NCBI GenBank assembly: GCA_023374025.1
Contig: SIJG01000012.1
Location: 2,095,506-2,159,505, forward strand
Reading direction: 5' to 3'
Source: Heterodera schachtii
Taxonomy: Eukaryota; Nematoda; Chromadorea; Rhabditida; Heteroderidae
Length of the DNA stretch: 64,000 nucleotides
In this document: piece after piece, positions 1 through 14,822 of the stretch
How the letters are laid out: each line of letters opens with the position of its first letter
How positions within the stretch are numbered: the stretch's first letter is position 1
Made by a program: the position numbers and the translations under genes
The notes under the pieces: model-generated
Databases searched by the model: none
What the model saw: the letters and a program-made list of their open reading frames with translations, nothing else
Told to the model about the DNA's origin: nothing

Positions 1-3000
1 CTAAGCAAATGAAAATTATTTTTTATTTTTTACAAGTGCTAATCCGGCGACTCATCCGTAAACTGTTCCTCTGATCATGTGAATAAATAGAAATAAAACA
101 CACAAAAATAAAATAACAGCAAATAACAACGAATAAAATATTAAAAATACTTTTTTGAATAAATTAATCAAAATTTAAAAAATAAAAAGGCAATAAATTT
201 AATAATAGTTTAACCACAACGCAAAAAGGCTTCAATAGTTCATTTATCTTAGAAATTCGATCTGTTTATGAAATTTATAATGTTTGCAAATTATTATGAA
301 AAAATCAAATTATTTTGATAATTAATGTTCTCATAGACCAAAAAATAAATAATTAATAATTAAATTTTCTCAAACATACATAGATGTTCATTCATAAAAG
401 CACAGTTTCCTCTTAAAACCATTAGAAAAGATTAGATCAGTCCGTCATAGCAAAGGTTGATAGTTTTGATTATTTTATTTGAATCATTATTTTAATTGAA
501 TATTATAATTTATTATTTTAAAATTATTGCCATTTTTTAATTGCTTGGCTTCATTTTCATCGTTTACAAGCTTTAAAAATTTTACAGATAATAAATAGGA
601 TCATTTTTTTATGTAAATACATATTTTTTTCCTGGATTCTCCATAGCCTAATTAGTAGGAAAAACACTTTCTTTTTTGTGTTTGCGAACAAAAGTTGGGA
701 CTTTTATTTACATATTTTTACATATTTTCGGATTTTTCTACATATTACATATGTACATATTTATATACATATTTTGGACTTTTTCGCTTTTTTTCGTACA
801 TATTTTGCATTTTTTGAGAATTTTTAGGGAATTTTTTTATGAAATACCCCCAAAAATATCCAAAATTTCGCAATTTTTTTCAAAAATTTTGAGAATTTAT
901 AGAAATTTTTTGCGAAAAGCAAAATTTTTTTTGAAAATGTGCCCCAAAAAATAGTTTTTTTTTCAAAAATGGAATACCAAAAATTAATTTTTAAATTACT
1001 AAAAGATAATTTTAAGCCTATTTAGGTCATTTTTATGGCATTTTATGCCTCTGTTTCAATTTTTACGAAGAATTTTTTTCCAAAAAATCACCATTTAATA
1101 AATTTTATTTACATATTTTAGTACATATTTCTGGATTTTTGTACATATTTCATACATATTTCAGTGTTTTTTATACATATTTTATTTACATATTTCGCGA
1201 TTTTTCTTACATAAATAAATGATCCCTAATAATAAAATATTGTAAATATTTAAACGCCAAATGGACGAAATACATTGTGAATTTTACTCAAGAAAAAATT
1301 ATTGAAAATCAAATAGAAAAACCTAATTGATAAATTCTGGATCAAAATTTGAATTCATCTATTAAAGAAAAAAAACTAACGAACCATTTAAATAATAACA
1401 GCAAAACTCAACCTAATGAATAAGTGCAATTAATGGAAAAGAAATAATAAAACAATATATTTAAAAGTGTAAAGTATAACAAACGAGCTTTAATGTTGAT
1501 CTTAACGGAAATATTTATAACCTTATGAAAAGACATTAAAAGCGGTCATCAGCGATGCCTTTAGACAAATTAACTTATTTTATATAAACAATTATTACGA
1601 ACAATTAAAAATTACATCAAAATGCTGCTTAATTGTAAATAAAAATAATTACAAAAATAAATAATTATTCTTTAAATTAAAAATGACATATCCACTTGAT
1701 TGACATTTCTGAGAAGGAATTTCGTCCTTGCTGCCAAGAGATAAACACAAAGAGAAATTAATAAATTTAAACTTAAAAAAATATTTAATAGTCGAAATAA
1801 AAGTTTTTAAATTAATGCTCTTATTTTACCAGAAAATTTGCATTGTTTTAAAATTTAAAATTTATAATATAAAGCAAAAAACGAGATATTTATCATTTCA
1901 TACTATATAATAAAAAATGATACATCTTTTGCAGGTAAAAGAATTTATTATTTATTTTTGCTTAAGTCAATAAACGAAAAGACTTTAGGGCATATATTAT
2001 ATTAATTTTAACAATATAATGTCTTACTTTGTGATTTTTTCGGAATTTTATCATTTTTGGTTTTTTCAATTATTTTCATGATAATTCATTGAGTCTTAAT
2101 TGTATTAGGTATTTAGTTTCGATGTTACTATGACACTTTTGTAAAAAAATAACAATTAGCAAAAAAATAACCAAATTCAACATTTTAATATAAATTTTAT
2201 AGTATTTCAACGCCACTGATTTTTTATTAACCCGTTATAAACAAATAGTAATAACTAATTAAACAATATTTAAAATAAAATTGAATTTTTTTAAATGTAT
2301 AAAAATTTTATATCTTATTAATGAAATTTTTTCATACCGTAATAAAATTAAATAAATTGTATTGAAATTTTCATTATAAAATTTCTACTTATAAGAAAAA
2401 CTTTCATAGCCTTAAATTACCTTGAAAATATATTAAATGGAATAGATAAATAAATAATAAATCTAAATTTGACTTCATATATAATTAATATGCCGACAAC
2501 AAAAAATCACCATTATTTCTTTAAACAATTGAAAACTGATAAAAATATTATTAAATAATGAATTTAATAAAACAAATGCTGTAAAAAAAACCAAATATAA
2601 ACACAAAGATATTAAAATTTTTTAAAAAATGTGAGTCAATGCAGCAAACAAATAAAATATTTTACCAGGATAAAAAAATAATATCATATTAAATTAATGA
2701 AAAGAACAAATAAATGATAATTACATTTTATACATATTTAATAAATAAAAAAACAAATTAATTTCTTTATATTTTATAAAAGATATTCATAAATAAGAGC
2801 ATTACGAAATGAGAGAGAAAACAGCATGCAAAAAAAATTAATCCATAAGAAATAAAAACAAAAGTCATTTAAAATTGGAAATAAACCAATGCTTACTCTG
2901 GTAAATTTTATTAAAAAAATAAAAATTTACAAAAGTTTTTACTGCTAGAAAAAAATAAATAAAAATTAATTTAAAATTTAACAAAACCAATAATTATGAA
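1..3000. other. AT-rich stretch without a defined gene
   Basis: This is strongly AT-rich sequence with no convincing long coding region. Between about 683-830 and 1105-1215 short words such as ACATATTTT and TACATATTT recur many times, giving a loose simple-sequence repeat. A GC-balanced islet at 1687-1755 reads in one + frame as a hydrophilic peptide ending CCQEINTK, and others sit near 36-82 and 1540-1570. They may be small exons, but no gene model can be built from them. Confidence 0.4.
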
Positions 3001-3068
3001 GAGTAATAACGTAAAATTATTTTATATATACAAAAAAATAAATTACAAAGAAATATTTAAATGCACAG

Positions 3069-6000
3069 AGCAACAACCTGAAACGCAAACTGAGTACGAA
3101 AACATGAGGTAAATATAATTAAATATTTTATAAGATTAATGAAGAAAATTAACTCAAATTTAATTTTTTAAATTAATAGAATTAAATAAATTTTCTCATA
3201 AAATTTTTATTAATTTTGGAATTTTTTTAAATATCCAATTAAGCATTGATTAAACATTCAAAATAATAATAATAATTTTGGCAGAAGAGACATTTTCTCA
3301 CCATGAATATTATAATATCTTAAAAATTTTGAATTCTACATATATAATTTTTAGAGCCAGGTAAAAATATTTACGGGAGCGGGAGCCGGGAATCCCGTAA
3401 ACTACCCGCTCCCGTGAAAATCCCGTCCATTTTTAACGGGAGTCTCGGGCGGGAGCGGGAGTAATTCGAAAATTTAATTAAAAACTCACAAAAATATTTA
3501 ATGTCACAAACTTGAAGGACAATCCTTTTATTAAAGGAAAAATATACAGGAAAATTTAGTAAGCAGAAAATTTGAAATAAAAAATCAGATTTTGGGTTGA
3601 AAACCAGAAAATTTTATATTTCGCATAGAAAGTTAAATTTTTTATTTAAGGCGGAACAAGCACATCAAAACCAAATTTTATTAACTAATAAATCATTGAG
3701 AAAAGCATCATCAACTTACTTCAGTGAAGGAAACAATTAAAAAAAAAAAATTAATTAATACTAAATTAATAGAGATTTTGAACAATTTTTTAATCACATC
3801 ACAAATTGTGTATTGAAAAGAAAAAAGAGCTGAATAATAAGCTGAATAAAAATTATAAATAATGTATACATATAAAAAAACATAAAATTTCTTGTCCAGT
3901 AAATTACCGATGCGAAATTGTAAAAATTTTTAACTTAAGTTTACGTTTCTTTAAAGCAATATTATCTTTAATTATTAATAAGTTTATTGAAAAAAATTCT
4001 AAATTGAAATATTTTAATTTAATTTAAAATTTTATTACAAAATTTTTCTTAAAAAATCATATCAACATTTTTAGCCCAAAGATTTCTTTACAAATATGCT
4101 TAATAAAATAATAAAGAATACTAGATAAACAATTAATTCAATAATAATTATTAGTCTTAAACATATAAATATAATAATAAAGCTTTTAGTTTTAAATGAT
4201 TATTTTGTCAAAACCAATTGATGGCAATCTAAAAATGTTTAACTTCTAAAGTGGTGCTGCTTGAAAAAATATTGGATAAATACAAAAGAATTTTCATAAA
4301 TTATCTAATTACTTTATGGAAAATCAGTACAGGAAGATTAATTTTGCACATTTTCCCGCATTAATTTTCAAATTTTTAGGGTTTCTTAATTAGTACCAAA
4401 ATATTGTGCTATTATTGCATTTAATAATATAATGAATTAAAAAATTTGTGCAATAATTTATTACTACACAAACTGAATTTCATTATTTATAACAAGTGAT
4501 ATAACTGAATATGCTAATTATCCTTTAATTAAAATTACTAATGATTAAAATCTAAATTTATCAAAATTAATTTCTTAAATATACATTTTATGATATTAGT
4601 TTAAACCCCAAACCAAAAATTCTCTGCCAAAGAAGAACGACGAAAACTGGACATGTATGTGCATCAAATAATTTTATATCATTAGAAATTGAAAACAAAT
4701 ATTTTCACATTACATAGATTAATTTGAACGCTCAAAAGTTTATTAGTGATTTCTTGCCAAAAATTACGTTGAAGAAATTTATTAATTTATTAAATACATT
4801 TGATTAACAGAAAATATTAATTAATAAGTAAAAATCCAGATATATATTTTTTTTAATATGCATAATTAACTTGGAAATTACATATTTTAAATTAATGACT
4901 TCAAGCTAAATTATCTAACAAAAACATGAAAATAGGAATTTGTTATAAATGAATTTAAAATAAAAGTGGAAAAACCTATAAATAAGGTTTATCAAAATTA
5001 TACAAAAATATACATTTTTAATTATGTAATTTTATAAAAAAATTTTATCTTTTAAGCACGATCCCAAACCAGAAGAGGACCACTACAAGTTATTGCAGAG
5101 AATAATTATATTCTAAAGTTATTATTTAATTCAAAACACATTTAAATTTTGACAATATATCAAGGAATATATTTAACTTAAATAAAAAAAAATTAAATAT
5201 ATGAAAAATTTAGATTACAATAATATTAAAATATATAATTTTTCTAAATAAACATCAAAATATACAAAACTTAAATAATAACTCAACTCATAAAAAAACA
5301 AATAGCATATCGATAAATTTTTAGTAAACATAATCAATCAATTTTAAGAGTATTTCTAACACGGCGCTTTTTTTTCATAATGTAATATTTATTTTTTATA
5401 GTTTGGCTTGAAAAATTACATAGCTTATTCGTAGACTATCTTTTATATATATATTTTTTACAATTTGAAATTTTTTGGGAATTTTTTGAAAGATTTATGC
5501 GTTCATAAATTAACAAAAAATTTAGCTTTTCCATTTTCACCGAAAATAATTCGAATTGGCATAAAAAAACCAAAAAAATAAATAAATCAATGAAATACAA
5601 CGCATTCAATAAAAAGATAAAATGCATTGGTTAAATTTTAGCTTCCTGGAAAGCAAATATTTTGAAAAAATAATTCATTTTATCTAATTAGGTTCTATTA
5701 ATATCTTTATTATTAATTAAAAATAAAATCAAAAAATACAAAATTTAATAAAATATACCCAAATTTTTAAATTTTTTCCGGGTGGCGTATGTTGTCTGCG
5801 GAACCCGCCCCGAAAAAACTCCTATTGGCTCAAAATATCAAAATTTGATGAGTTTTTGGACAGAATTTGTTAACAAATAGTAGTTTTACAAAAAATAATT
5901 TGAAATCGCATAAAAAATTTATCGATGTTCAAAATTAAACCATTTTTATCAATTTATATGGAAATGACATTAAACCAAAGCAAAATTATTATAATCGTAT

Positions 6001-6982
6001 CAACAATGGACAATAAATGAGAAGAGAGAAAGCCTCAGTCCAAAAATGACCTCACAAAAAGAGGCCGTCCGTCGCATCAAAATATTCCGAACCAATTAAT
6101 TAAAAAATTTTAACTTAATAATTTGATAGTTATTAACAAATATTAATTTCATTTTAAATATTATAAATTTAATAAAATAACATATTTGGTCAAATTTAAA
6201 ACAAACAATAAATTAAATGGTTATAATAAAAAAATAAAAGATTTAATTACAATAATGAATAAAAATAAAAATGAATAATATTTTGCGGCTATATACATAA
6301 CAAATAATGTTTTTTTGAGAAAGAATACATAATGACATTTTACTTCAATTAGTGTTTAATATAAAAAAATAAATTTATGAACTAATTAAGTTTGAAAAAC
6401 TAAATTAAATTAAAATAGGAATAGAAATAAAAATTTTAACAAAAATTGTAAAAAATATGTTAATTTTTTAGGCAAAAGAAAAAATATATACAAAATATAC
6501 AAGTGAATTTATATAAACTTATTAAATAAAAATAATAAAAGTAAAAAAGTGCTAAAATAACTATTTTTAAATTTCTTAAAACAATTAATATTAGAAAATT
6601 AATTAAAATTTTCTAACAAGGTGACGGCTCCACAAAGAAAATAGAGATTAAAGGGAAGGAAGAAACGAGTGAGTTATATATGCTTTAGCTACAAATTAAG
6701 TTGATTTTAATTAAAATTTATATTAAAAAATACTCAAAATATTTGTATAAATAAAAAATAATATATCGAAAAGGCAAAATAAAAAAAATCACAAGAAAAA
6801 ATTAATCAATAAATTAATTATTATTTTTTAAACAAAAATGTAAATCAGCCATATTTATCACTCGTTTCAAATTTATTACTCTAATATTATAATAATTTAA
6901 TTTAAAAAATCAATGAAAACCTAAGTATAATGTTAAAAATGGTGACACTGATAGTGCGCAAGATACCAAGAAAAAAGATTAA
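3069..6982 (+). CDS. candidate micro-exon gene, + strand (speculative)
   Basis: In a very A-rich stretch several short GC-balanced islets look like exons of 30-50 bases. 3069-3108 follows GCACAG and precedes GTAAAT, and reads QQPETQTEYENM. 5057-5088 follows TTTTAAG and precedes GTTATT, and reads HDPKPEEDHY. 6621-6668 follows AACAAG and precedes GTGAGT, and reads DGSTKKIEIKGKEET. 6924-6982 follows CTAAG and reads through NGDTDSAQDTKKKD to a stop. An islet near 4640 (KKNDENW) and a longer open stretch around 6005-6100 (including ESLSPKMTSQKEAVRR) may belong too. All peptides are hydrophilic. Introns would be several hundred bases of nearly pure A/T. Phases do not all chain, so exons are missing or wrong. 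No start or signal peptide was found and I do not recognise the family. Chance open frames remain possible. Confidence 0.25.
3358..3470. repeat. GC-rich islet of GGGAGCGGGAG words
   Basis: A GC-rich block sits in otherwise AT-rich sequence, with repeated CGGGAGC and CCCGCTCCCG words on both strands (self-complementary). It begins close to TTAGAGCCAGG, similar in shape to the TIR start of the element at 31750. No matching right end was found, so it may be a partial copy of a MITE-like family. Confidence 0.35.
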
Positions 6983-7706
6983 ATTATTTAATATTAGAAT
7001 GTTTCTAATCTAATGCTAGACAATAAAATTATTTGTAAAATTTGAGACAATCTGAATAAATAAATTTAATAAAAAAAGAAGAAAAAAACATTTTAGTTTA
7101 AATAAATCTTTAATATATTTAAAAAAATATCTTAATCTTTTCATAAAGTAATTCACATAAAATATGCATTAAATTGATATAGAAAATGCGGCGAAATAGA
7201 ATAACATAAATTCGTTGTATTGAACATGTTACGAAAGTTTCAAAAAAAATATTCAATTTATAAAAGATTAAAATTCGAATTAGATTAAATTATTATTTAT
7301 TTTATTATTAATAAAATAGAATTGATATTGATTTATCTAATCAAAAAACACCTTTCTTTAATAAAAGAATTTTAGTTAATATTAGTTTTGTTTTAAAATT
7401 ATTTTAGCGAATTTAAATTTAAAATTTGTTTGTTTTATCTATAAAATGTAAAACTAATATTTTATTTAAGGTTTTTCGCATAAGCTAATTGCATCGATTT
7501 ACAATTCAAAAAGTATTATTTATTTTAAATAATATTTTTAATTGTCTATTTTAGGGTTACACATTCTATGAATTTTGTTTGAAAAATTAGAAATTTTATT
7601 TATTTTCTAAAAATGCTCATACAAATCGTTAAATGATCTATATTAATTTTAATAAACTTACTTTTTAATATTTATTTTTATGCGTATTTTTTTGCTTTGA
7701 AAATTT

Positions 7707-10700
7707 GATAGTGTGATAATCCATGCTCTTGCCAATTGCACAGTTTTCAATTGCCTTATTAAATATTAATTATAAAACTTTTTTAAATAGTCTTTTGTCT
7801 TGTCTTCTACCTTGTTGTCTTTCGTTGAAGGTCTATTTTTGCATTATTTGTCTAGTAAGAATATTATTTTTCTTTTCTATTTATTAATTAATAATATTTA
7901 AAAGTTTATTCCAATAAGTTTATTATAAACTTTTGTTTGGATATTTTTTACTTAATTTCTTACAACTTGTTTTTCATTTTTATAAGCTATTGAATTAAAA
8001 AATATATTTAAAAAATAATTGTATTATTTATTAAAAATAAGAAATATTCAAAAAAAAAATTTTAAGTAAATAATCGATTTTTTAATTATCATTTTACAAT
8101 TTATTTAAGTAAAATAAATCCAATAATACGTTATTCTGAATTTTCATACTTATTTTAATTTCCGACCCTGATGATTTGCTAACATTTTACCTTTTAGCAA
8201 ATTTCGTTTTTTATTTCTAAAGTAAAGTTTATTGAAATTATTTTCAATTATTTATTTTATTTTTTTGAATTGTGTCACAGATTATTTTTAAAGCATAATA
8301 AAATTGAAATTGGTTTTTTGATTAAAAAATCATTAAAGCTTTAGACTGTTAATTAATATAAAATTTGAGCACTTTGATTTGTAAATATTTAATTTTCAAG
8401 AAATTTGAATTTTCAGTAATATAATTAAGTCATTAGCAATGCTGAAATATAAGTAGGGCTATTTGTGATAGTATCCAGGAAATTATTATTTTTTACGCAA
8501 ATGTATAATGATAAAAATTTAATATTCCTATCATAAAATGAATATTTTCTATTGAATTTGTTTTTTTTAATTAATGAATTTCTTTGAAAAAAATTAGCAA
8601 AATATAAATTGTTATTTTTTGATATAAATCTTTGATTAGCTAAAATTTAAATTTTATTAATATTTAAAAATCGATGAAAAACGACAAAAATTAAGTAACT
8701 CAATAAGAAATTAGAATAAGACAAAAATTAATTAGTAGACAATAGTAACAATTAATGGTAAATTTCTACTGAATAATAATTTTTTATAAAAAATTTTTAT
8801 CGATAATTAAAACTGTTTGAAATTGTTGGTGCTAATTAAAAAAAGCTTAACATCATTTCTTATTTTACAGTATAAATGAGAAAAATTGACAAAATGATTA
8901 TTACAATTAGTACATGTTTTATAAATATAAAAAAGTTAAGGCAACTGATAATTCTCTCGAAATTTCGCTAGTGAATTGAAAAATTTTAATAAAAAAAATA
9001 TATAAACTTTCTATAAACTCAAAACTTAGCTTTCAAATAAACAAATTTAAGTTAGAAACTCTTAATTGACAATACCTTAATGTATAAAAATTTTAAAAAA
9101 TGGTTGTTGAAAAAAAGAATAGGAATTAATAAATTTTGTAAAATTTACTGGGAAGAGACGAGAAAAGTCTTTTTTATTTATTTAAAATTAAACATTTCTA
9201 AAGTTTTTTCTTATATAATATCTCTATTTTAATTACTCCAAATGGTTAGAAATTTCAAAATCAAAACAAATAACTGAACAAATAACAATAAATTAAATAA
9301 TCTTATTTATGCGCGATGAAAATAATAATTATTCCATGATTAAATTTCATGAGATGTAGACACATTACTAACAATATTTTTATTTAATCAAAAAGCGAGT
9401 TATTTATTTTTAAAAAATCTCTTAAATAATATTTCAACAAAAGAGAAAATAAATGAAATATAAGACAAAAGGCAAAAATTAGCTCCAATTCAGCATCAAA
9501 TAATAATGATAAAAAACTTGGAAAATGACCGAAAATAATGCAAAATATTCAAATCAAAAAATAAAACCAAAGAGCACGGGATTTTAATAAATTTTATAAA
9601 ATAATTTATAAATTATTTAAACTGAAGAAAAAAAATTATTAACCTTATAATTTAAAAGTCAGAACTGAAATAAATCTGGGAAAGAATTCTAAGAGCTACC
9701 GAGTGATGCCAGTAATATTTGACTATTATTTTTAATATTTATATCAAATGACTCTTTGATTAAATTATAAACTCATAAATTTTTAAATTTCCTTAACTTT
9801 GAAAAATTATGGTTTTATTTTTCCTTCTAAAAACAGAATTTTTCAGAGATAATCACACTTTTATATTTCATTTTTTTTTATTAAATATATCTTGTTTTTC
9901 TAATTCAATAATCAGTATTGTTCTAATCGCCTCACAGATTAAATATGCGTTTCAGTCGATTTTCATGCAGTAAAAAAATAAAAAAATAAAGCAAGTTATC
10001 TTCTAAAAAGTTTTATACATAGAAAATTGCCCTAAGCATATCTTAACAATTGAAGTATCCTGGGAGAAAGCCACGATATGTAGTTCATTTGAAAGAGATA
10101 ATTTTTGTTCTGAATAAAAATCCATTACACCAAATTGGTTTGATCACATTTTCGTGATGAACTTAAATTTTCATTAATATACTCGTTTATGTAGTTTTAC
10201 TTTGTTTGAAAATTTTTATAGAAAACTGAAGTCTCCTGGGGTGTAAAATTTTGATCACTCTCGAGCATCCTAAATTCTTGTTCAGGAAATGAAATATTTT
10301 TTGATTTGGGCCCTATTTTGTGTGCTATAATTAAGTTACATTTTTTAATAAAAATAACATTAAATTTGTAAAACGCATTTAATAATTTTTCTAATATTAA
10401 TTACTTTTAATTATATTAATTAAATATTGTGAAAAATAAAGTTAATGAATAATTTTCATTTTTATTTTCGGTATGATATATTATAAAATTTTATAAAATT
10501 GCATATTTTTTAATTTTTTTTAAATATTTCTTTCAAAGGGTTCCTTTTTATTATTTTTTGTGAATTTTGAATATTTCATTAATAAAATGATATATATTTT
10601 ATTTGTTGAATATTTTTTTCTTTATTCACTTGACCAGTTCCTGTTTTTTTCAGATGATGGATTGTCGTCTGATCGTCTCATTATGAAATTAATTTTAGCA

Positions 10701-13700
10701 CTTTTCTTCATAAATCCATTTATATTTCTGAAAACAAAAAAAATTACTTTATTTAATCTTTGGGTTTGTAATTATTTAATTATTTATAAATATACGTAAA
10801 AATTGATCTTTTAAAGTTTTGTTACGATTAATGAATGTAACTTTATTTTCATTTATTCTTTTATATAAATATGATTTTAAAAGCTTTTTCATATGAGAAT
10901 TAAAATTTAATTTTTTGCAAATATATTTAACTTATAATTTATCTCTTTATTATAAACAGCTTTTCATTTTGTTAAAATATTTTTGATTCATTTTAATATT
11001 CAAAAATATTAATAATCAAAAAGTTTTTTAGTTAAATAGTTAATTAATTGGATTATTATTAATAATAAATAAATTTTAAAATATAATTTAAATAATTTAT
11101 ATAATTTTATTAATCCATTTTTCATTTGAAGACTTGATTCTATTGATTTTTTTTTTGCTTTAATATATTTATCTCATTTCTCAGATATGTTTCCATTTCG
11201 GGAGTGGAGACTGCTTCATACATTTAATATAAGTTTAAATAAATATTAAAAAATTAAAAAATAATGAGAGCGTTCAATTTCCACCACTTTTTCTTTATTA
11301 TTTCAACATTTTTTGCCAATTTATTTCATTAATTATTCGCATCCATAAAACAATTATTCACATAATATAAAAGTAAATAAAGTAAGAAAATAGCGAATAG
11401 ATTTCTAATAACTTCTCGTTTTGTAGTTTGTTTCTAGAAATATGCATTTATTATTGAAAACCCCAAAAATATGGTTTTCTATGCACTAAAAACCTTCACC
11501 AAATCAAAAAATTTTAACGTAGAAATGTTATATTTGATTTCTTCATAGCATATGCGCAGAAAAAATATGCAAAATCATACAACTTCGAACCCTTTCTATT
11601 TCACTTCATCAACAATTTCCCAAAAATTTTTAAGAATAACTTATTTTAATATATGTTTATTTTTTAATTAAATAAGTTTTGTTTTAAATGATTTTAGTTC
11701 TTTTTAATTTTTTATGTTTTCTATTAATGATTATTTTTGTTGTAATCAATTATTTTTGAATTAACTACTTTCTAATAAAATTAAATGTTTCTATAATTGA
11801 ATAATTTATTACATATATTTTTAGACTACCAATACAATTTTTTATTTACTTTTTTACTTTTTTTACTTAGTTTAAATTTATTCATTTAATTTCCTATACT
11901 TGTATTAATTTAAGTTTTTCGTAATTTTTTGTACACCCTATAAGAAAGTTTATTTAACCATGTGAGAAGATATCCCCCAAAAAAATGAACAATTTCCCTC
12001 TTGACCATCGAATTCCGGCAGCTGCAATTTGACAGATTAAATCTATATCATTAATTTAATTATTTATTATTCTAGATTAGTAAATTGTTAGAATCATTAT
12101 ATTAATCTTGAATATTCATCCATTTTATTCTTCTTCGTTGACGGCACCCTTCTTCACTAACGAAAAAAATTATTGGTCCAATCAGTTTTTTTTGGTGAGA
12201 CTTTAATTCCGTATTTCGAATTAATTTAATTTTGTGTTCATATGCAAAATAAATTTCAACTTTATAATATTAATATGTTGTAAGAAGCACTTGATTAATT
12301 CTTGTCGATGTTTGTGTTATTTAAAGAGTGAAATTGATTTAAAATTAAAAATTTTGTTTATGCAATGAAATATTTTAAGTGAAACTCAAACAAATTGCGA
12401 CGGTGTCTTATTTTTGAATTAAAGCCAAAATATAAAAAAAAATCTTTATAAAATAGATATACAATATTTGCTTATTTAATGTTTTATGTAAAAAATTTTT
12501 GGGTACTCTTGCTCTTGGTGAATTATCTACCTTCTATTTTTTCGCGACACGTACTTCATGGGTTTATCCCATTCTTTGTATCAAATAGTTTTTTAATTTA
12601 ATTTTTTTTTTGACTTAGAATTAATTAGTAATATTTTTTGTGTTTTATTAATTAGAATTCCGTGTCGTTCACTAGTTCTCTAGTTCACTCCACCAGAATT
12701 TAATTATTAATACACGTATCATTTTATTTTATTTAATCTTTATTATTTAACTTAAATAGTAAGTTCAATTTATAAAATATTTAGGTATTTAAGTCTTACT
12801 GTGTTTTTTTTTGAAAAAACTAATTATTATAAAAATTTTGGTTATCTTTTATAAAATTTTCTAAATGTTTAAAAATAATTTTAGAATTAATTTACTTTAT
12901 ATTTGTGGAATATTTATAGCATTTTTATTCAAAGTTTTTATTTAATAAATCCAAACTTGATCTTTAACAAGATTTCATGGAAACTTTCGGTTTTTTAATT
13001 GCGCAAATGTCAATGTATCATATTAGCTATCTTATTTATTTCCTTTATTGAATGCGGTATAGTTATTTATTTAGTAAATATTATTTCTTTATAATTTATT
13101 TATTTAATTAATTTATTATTATTTTTATTTATTGTTTAATTATTTCCTCGAATATTTCCTCATTAAGTTGAAGATGTCCCAGATCGCCGCAATTCTGCCT
13201 TCGTTCTTTATTTCATATTTTTTAATATAGTAATTTTGGATTTTAAATTTAAATTTTCATTCCGGGTATTAAAACTGCGAGATTAAAACAGTAAAAAGTT
13301 TTTTTCTTTTGAGTTTGATTTCATTTTAAAATAGTTTAATTTAATGAAAGATATAAAATGCGACAATTTAAGATCAATTTACTTGAATTATAGTTTAAAT
13401 TAATTAAATAACTGAAAAAGGTTTTGAAACTCTTGCTTATCTAAAATAAAATAATATTAAAATATAACCAATTTAATTAATTTGTAAATTATTTTTTAAA
13501 AGGCATCTCGATGTTAAGGTTAATTCCTTTTTCTAAATGATAGTATATTTCTTAATTTTATTAGTTTTTTAATGTTTAATTTGTCACAAATATTTTAGAC
13601 ATTGTCTATTTTGATCATTCAGAGAATCCAAGCCAAAAATAGCAGCTTAGTTTCAATTTTTAGCAATTTTATAGCCATTGTTCTCGCCTCCAGGGATTAC

Positions 13701-14822
13701 ATTCTTGTTTTATTTGTCGTTAATTAGTTGTTGATTTTATTCTAGCATCAATATTTTTTTTTCTATAAGGATATGATTATTATTATATAAAATGTCATTT
13801 AATGTTTAAATATTACATTTTTTCTTTCTTTTTGTAGAATATCATAATTAACTCATTCCGTTAATAAATTAATTATTTGAGAAAAAATTAATGGTCTTAT
13901 AAATAATTATATAAAACCAGTTTGTTTTAAAAAAAAAAATTTTCTCCATGCTGGCGCCTCGCACTTGCACATTCGTATGTTTGTATTTTTGTGACTTTTT
14001 TTTTTGTTTGTTTTGTTTTTTGTATTTAATGTTTTTATTAATTTATTGTTAAAAGAATTATTAATTTATTTTTATTGTTTTAAAAATCTATAAATAAAAG
14101 AATTTATTTTTTAATTAAAACTCTTTATTAATAAATCAACAAATATTCATTTTTAATTATAATTGCACTTCATTTCCTCTTTCTTTTTAGGTTTATATCA
14201 ATTAATATTAATTGATGATATATTTAACATATTTATAAATTAATGTTAAAATAAATAATTATTCTATTTTTTCAACTAATCTATACACGTAAAATTTGTT
14301 AAAAATTTTTCTCAACATTTCTTATTCCTTTTTTAATTTAATAAAATATATGATTATAATAAAGTTATTGGTTCTTACGTCAACAGTTAATCAAGCTTAT
14401 TCGTGTTTAAATTAAATTTAATCACTGTTTAATATGTTTGGTAAAAGATTTAATAAATATTTTCAATGAAATTTTTTATTTTATTTATTTTTTACAAATT
14501 ATTTATTTTTAAGTATGATTTTTAAAAATTGTTCTTTTTGAAAAATTATAACGCTTAACTTTTACTTCTTAAAATTTAGGGATTTTATGAATTATGATTT
14601 AAGTTAAATGTTAAAGAAATTAAAAATTTTATATATACTTTTACTAAACAAATATCCTTTAAATAAATTATTCAATTGTATCTCACGACTGAAATTTATT
14701 AAATATTAATATATGTGATTTAATTTATGAAATAACAATTTGGGTCTTCGATTTCATGATATTTTTTTATTTAAATTTTCCGATGGCGCCTACTGGCACC
14801 GCCGGCCCCACTTTGAAATAAT
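7707..14822 (-). CDS. candidate micro-exon gene(s), - strand (speculative)
   Basis: From about 7.3 kb the + strand turns T-rich for most of the way to 14.9 kb, and the plausible peptide islets now lie on the - strand. Examples are 7707-7754 (AIENCAIGKSMDYHTI), 11167-11223 (starts MYEAVSTPEMETYLRNE), 12531-12577 (KEWDKPMKYVSRKN, ending in front of GTAGAT), 13140-13208 (NEGRIAAIWDIFNLMR, with a stop), 13653-13706 (KNVIPGGENNGYKIAKN, stop) and 14780-14820 (KVGPAVPVGAIGKFK, stop). Several stop codons show this cannot all be one gene. The islets are 40-70 bases, hundreds of bases apart, and unrecognised. A + strand islet at about 10053-10117 (EVSWEKATICSSF, stop) interrupts the pattern, inside a mixed part of the block. 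The call rests on frame openness and composition only. Confidence 0.2.

Noticed and set aside
676..954. 92-residue hydrophobic open frame
   Set aside because: It is made of T-rich TACATATTTT words; its Phe/Ile-rich product is typical of translated AT repeats.
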